Under the pieces are notes generated by a model that saw only the letters and a program-made list of their open reading frames with translations, was not told where the DNA came from and did no database searches. A program made the position numbers and the translations under genes. A stretch of DNA of 26,583 bases from Bacteroidales bacterium (lineage in GTDB: Bacteria; Bacteroidota; Bacteroidia; Bacteroidales; UBA4417): the NCBI GenBank assembly GCA_016707785.1, contig JADJGZ010000031.1:1-26583 (forward strand), written 5' to 3'. Shown here one piece after another: positions 24,593-26,583 of this stretch. Positions within the stretch are counted from its first letter, which is position 1. Every line of letters starts with the position of its first letter.

Positions 24593-25330
24593 ATGATACA
24601 GGTTGAAGCAAAGAAAGTGAAATGTATGGTATGACGATTATGCTGCCTTGAAAGATATCAATATAGAGTTTGAGCCCAATACGGTGACAGCACTCATTGG
24701 TCCGTCAGGTTGCGGTAAATCTACCTTCCTCAGACTCTTTAACCGAATGAATGACCTGATCAGCAGTTTTAGGCTCGAAGGACTTATCACTGTTGATGGA
24801 CAGAATATTTATTCACGTGAAGTGAAAATCGATGAAATCCGGAAACAAATGGATGGTCTTTCAAAACCTAACCCTTTCCCAAATCTATTTATGAAAATGT
24901 TGCTTACGGCTTAAGAGTAAATGGTGTTAACGACAGAAGAACGCTCGATGAGTAGTCGAACGTTCGCTGAAACAAGCCGCCTCTGGGATGAAGTGAGGAC
25001 AATCTGAAAAGTCAGCCATAGGCGATTTTCTTGCGGACAACAAAAGACTTTACATAGCACGCGCACTTGGTAGTAGAGCCGAAACTTATACTTATGGATG
25101 AACGGCTTTGCTCTTGATCCCATCTCCACCGCGAAAATTAAAGAACTCGTATTTGAGTTGAAAAAATTCACTATCCTGATTGTGTACCATAATCTTCAGC
25201 AAGCTGGAAGAATAAGCGATTACAGGTTTTTCTACCTGAGAACTCATCGAACACGATCTTACTCAGAAAAATTTTCTTGAATCCAAGCCAGGAACGAACC
25301 CAGAATTATATTACCCGGAAGATTTGCTGA
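24593..25330 (+). CDS. pstB: Phosphate ABC transporter ATPase PstB, heavily error-broken
   Basis: It starts at ATG 24593 (M-I-Q-V-E-A-K-K-V). Removing one A near 24620 restores N-V-W-Y-D-D-Y-A-A-L-K-D. The Walker A motif is intact, G-P-S-G-C-G-K-S-T at about 24701-24727, followed by the PstB-typical L-R-L-F-N-R-M-N-D-L. Later pieces are readable only by switching frames: P-N-P-F-P with S-I-Y-E-N-V-A-Y-G-L, R-L-Y-I-A-R-A-L, L-I-L-M-D-E (Walker B), A-L-D-P-I-S-T-A-K-I, and I-V-Y-H-N-L-Q-Q-A-G with the H-loop His. The ABC signature reads S-C-G-Q-Q where S-G-G-Q-Q is expected. At least eight insertions or deletions are needed, more per base than in pstA. Likely sequence error, not loss. Confidence 0.8.
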
Positions 25331-25390
25331 TCAGAAAATGGTTTGCTCTGAAGATTTTTACCAGTAAAATAATGAAAGTGATAATTTTAA

Positions 25391-26084
25391 ATGAAGTAAA
25401 ATCATACACATTTAGATTCCAAATCTAACAATCTTAGGAAGACCCATCCAGATGTGGAATCTTGTATCTAGCCAGATGGAATGGCCCAGGACTGGCATTG
25501 ATAAATGGGGAAAGACCTTGCAAAGGAAGTTCGGGCCAACGAGAAAAATGGTGGATGCCTTTTAGCTTAAAATCGATATGGATTGCGAAAATATTATCAT
25601 GTTGCAAAACCCTGTTGCTATCGATCTGAGATTCCCGCTCTCCGTACTGAAGATTAATTATAACCTTGAAAGGATAGGCGATTATGCAAATGCTATTGCA
25701 AAACAGCCAGGGGAAAAGGTTGAGAAAGAGTGGCCTGCAGAACTTGTTGAGACGAAGCTGAATAGTGGCCTTGGCTTGGTAGAGACTGCAAATGTTGTTT
25801 ATAGCCTGGACTATGATTCTGTAAAGCTCTAGGGGCATTCGAAAGAGACCGTAAAATGGTTAAAGGATTGTTCGGGAAAGATGATAACAATTGGATAAAA
25901 TGAATGCAGAAATCCCGCAATTATCTAACAATGTTAAAAATAAACCTGATGATGCTGCTATTTTACTGGATGCATTTTCTATCATCAGAAAACGAACGAG
26001 CAGGGATCATAATATTACCAATATTGCAGAAGAATTGATTTATTTGATGCAATTATTGTGAAACACAGCAAATTAAAGAAATAG
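25391..26084 (+). CDS. phoU: Phosphate transport regulator PhoU, heavily error-broken
   Basis: Segments of PhoU appear in order over all three frames: H-T-H-L-D-S-K near the start, M-W-N-L-V-S-S-Q-M-E-W, D-L-A-K-E-V-R-A-N-E-K, L-K-I-D-M-D-C-E-N-I-I, N-P-V-A-I-D-L-R-F, L-K-I-N-Y-N-L-E-R-I-G-D-Y-A, then in the second half D-D-A-A-I-L-L-D-A-F-S-I-I-R-K and H-N-I-T-N-I-A-E-E-L. These are the two three-helix repeats with the E-R-I-G-D-Y metal-binding type motif in the first. The longest intact piece is 25578-25832. PhoU links Pst transport to the PhoR kinase and represses the Pho response when phosphate is ample. The start is approximate; the end is the TAG at 26082-26084. Confidence 0.78.
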
Positions 26085-26115
26085 GAAAGTATTAAATTAC
26101 TTTAAGATTAGTCTT

Positions 26116-26583
26116 ATGTCAAATATTATCACAATCCTTCTTGTTGATGATGAAGCTGATATCCGGATTTTGTTGGATATAATTTACGTAAAAGAAGGTT
26201 ATCACAGTGATCACAGCTGATAATGATGCTGCGCAAAAGCAGAACAAAACCTTCAAGCTTATTTTACTGGAGATCATGATGCAAAATGGATGGTATTGGG
26301 GAAACCTGTCGCGAACAAAAAAGTGATCGCTTAACAAGATACCTTAATAGTGTTCTTTACCGCCAGGAATGAAGATTTTACCCAAATTCTCAGCCTGGAT
26401 GCCGGGGAGATGATTTTATCACAAACCTAACCCGCTGTGCTTATACAAAGTCAATTCCCTGATGAGAGGCCATCAACAGGCTAAAGATGAATCTGGCATA
26501 CTGGATCGCAGGCGACTTGCAAATTGATAAGGAAAAAATATCCGGTGTATAGAATGGGAGCAAAATTCAATTAGCCAGAAAAG
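26116..26583 (+). CDS. PhoB/OmpR-type response regulator, partial and error-broken
   Basis: It starts at ATG 26116 with I-L-L-V-D-D-E-A-D-I-R (acidic pair at residues 11-12). Further receiver-domain pieces are readable in changing frames: K-E-G-Y, the phosphoacceptor strand L-L-E-I-M-M, V-F-F-T-A-R-N-E-D with the conserved Thr, and L-D-A-G. The strand where Asp is required (usually L-D-I-M-M-P) reads Glu (gag); given the error load I do not take this as real. The gene continues past the right edge, so the DNA-binding domain is missing. Position directly after phoU suggests the PhoB-type regulator of this locus and the likely binder of the operators at 19859 and 21296. A PhoR kinase may lie beyond the edge. 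Confidence 0.7.

Larger units (their letters stand above)
22770..26583. other. Region of declining sequence accuracy
   Basis: Upstream of about 22770 every long gene is intact. From there on, apparent single-base insertions or deletions number two in pstC (~1.2 kb), about four in pstA (~0.9 kb), at least eight in pstB (~0.7 kb) and many in phoU and the regulator. Several fall beside homopolymers. Codon-level protein similarity persists across each break. Base calls here should not be used for fine conclusions. Confidence 0.8.

Noticed and set aside
26250..26290. Response regulator with Glu in place of the phosphoacceptor Asp, a possible constitutive form.
   Set aside because: The base calls lie in the worst part of the window, with frameshifts on both sides; one wrong base gives this change.
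22398..26583. Degenerating pst-phoU operon (pseudogenes).
   Set aside because: Break density rises with distance to the sequence end, conserved motifs persist in alternating frames, and breaks cluster near homopolymers. Sequence error explains this better.

Overview
The window looks like chromosomal DNA of a member of the Bacteroidota, probably an uncultured environmental Bacteroidia. The protein families point that way: a GWxTD-domain lipoprotein, an M49 peptidase with the HECLGH motif, a PstC with a periplasmic insert, and several lipoproteins with S-S-C or S-A-C lipoboxes. So does the DNA: AT-rich intergenic regions, no clear Shine-Dalgarno sequences, and TAnnTTTG-type -7 promoter elements. 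No rRNA, tRNA, CRISPR array, transposase, integrase or phage gene is visible. Species is not assigned.

Layout. (1) 1-3320, minus strand: a surface-polysaccharide operon with a Gfo/Idh/MocA oxidoreductase, a lipoprotein of unknown function, and a polyprenyl-phosphate sugar transferase that runs off the left edge. (2) 3567-8870, plus strand: gcvT, a ComB-like phosphatase, a secreted M49 metallopeptidase and an MFS exporter. (3) 8922-9921, minus strand: an outer-membrane-type protein and a 41-residue lipoprotein. (4) 10126-17885, plus strand: ung, amrS, an M23/LysM endopeptidase, a GWxTD lipoprotein, rlmB, a GT39-like membrane glycosyltransferase and a YwqK/MORN-repeat lipoprotein. (5) 18109-19446: NADP-type glutamate dehydrogenase with its own promoter and terminator. 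(6) 19447-19942: a gene-free stretch with RNA-like structure and a candidate Pho operator. (7) 19943-26583: a phosphate-starvation locus in the order porin, pstS, pstC, pstA, pstB, phoU, PhoB-type regulator. It would take phosphate across the outer membrane (porin), bind it in the periplasm (PstS), import it (PstCAB) and control the response (PhoU and regulator).

Two points matter most. First, the porin and pstS upstream regions share one architecture: three TTAA-type hexamers at an exact 11-bp period, then exactly 24 bp, then TTTG in a TAnTTTG context. This is a good candidate for the PhoB operator of this lineage. Second, from about 22770 to the right edge the pst-pho reading frames are broken by single-base insertions and deletions whose density rises steadily. 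Conserved protein segments continue across every break. This looks like falling sequence accuracy at a contig or read end, not gene decay, so the five genes there are annotated as real genes with errors.

No clearly new multi-gene system was found. The best candidates for new biology are the Pho operator architecture, the structured intergenic RNA at 19604-19822, and the PstS-like insert inside PstC.
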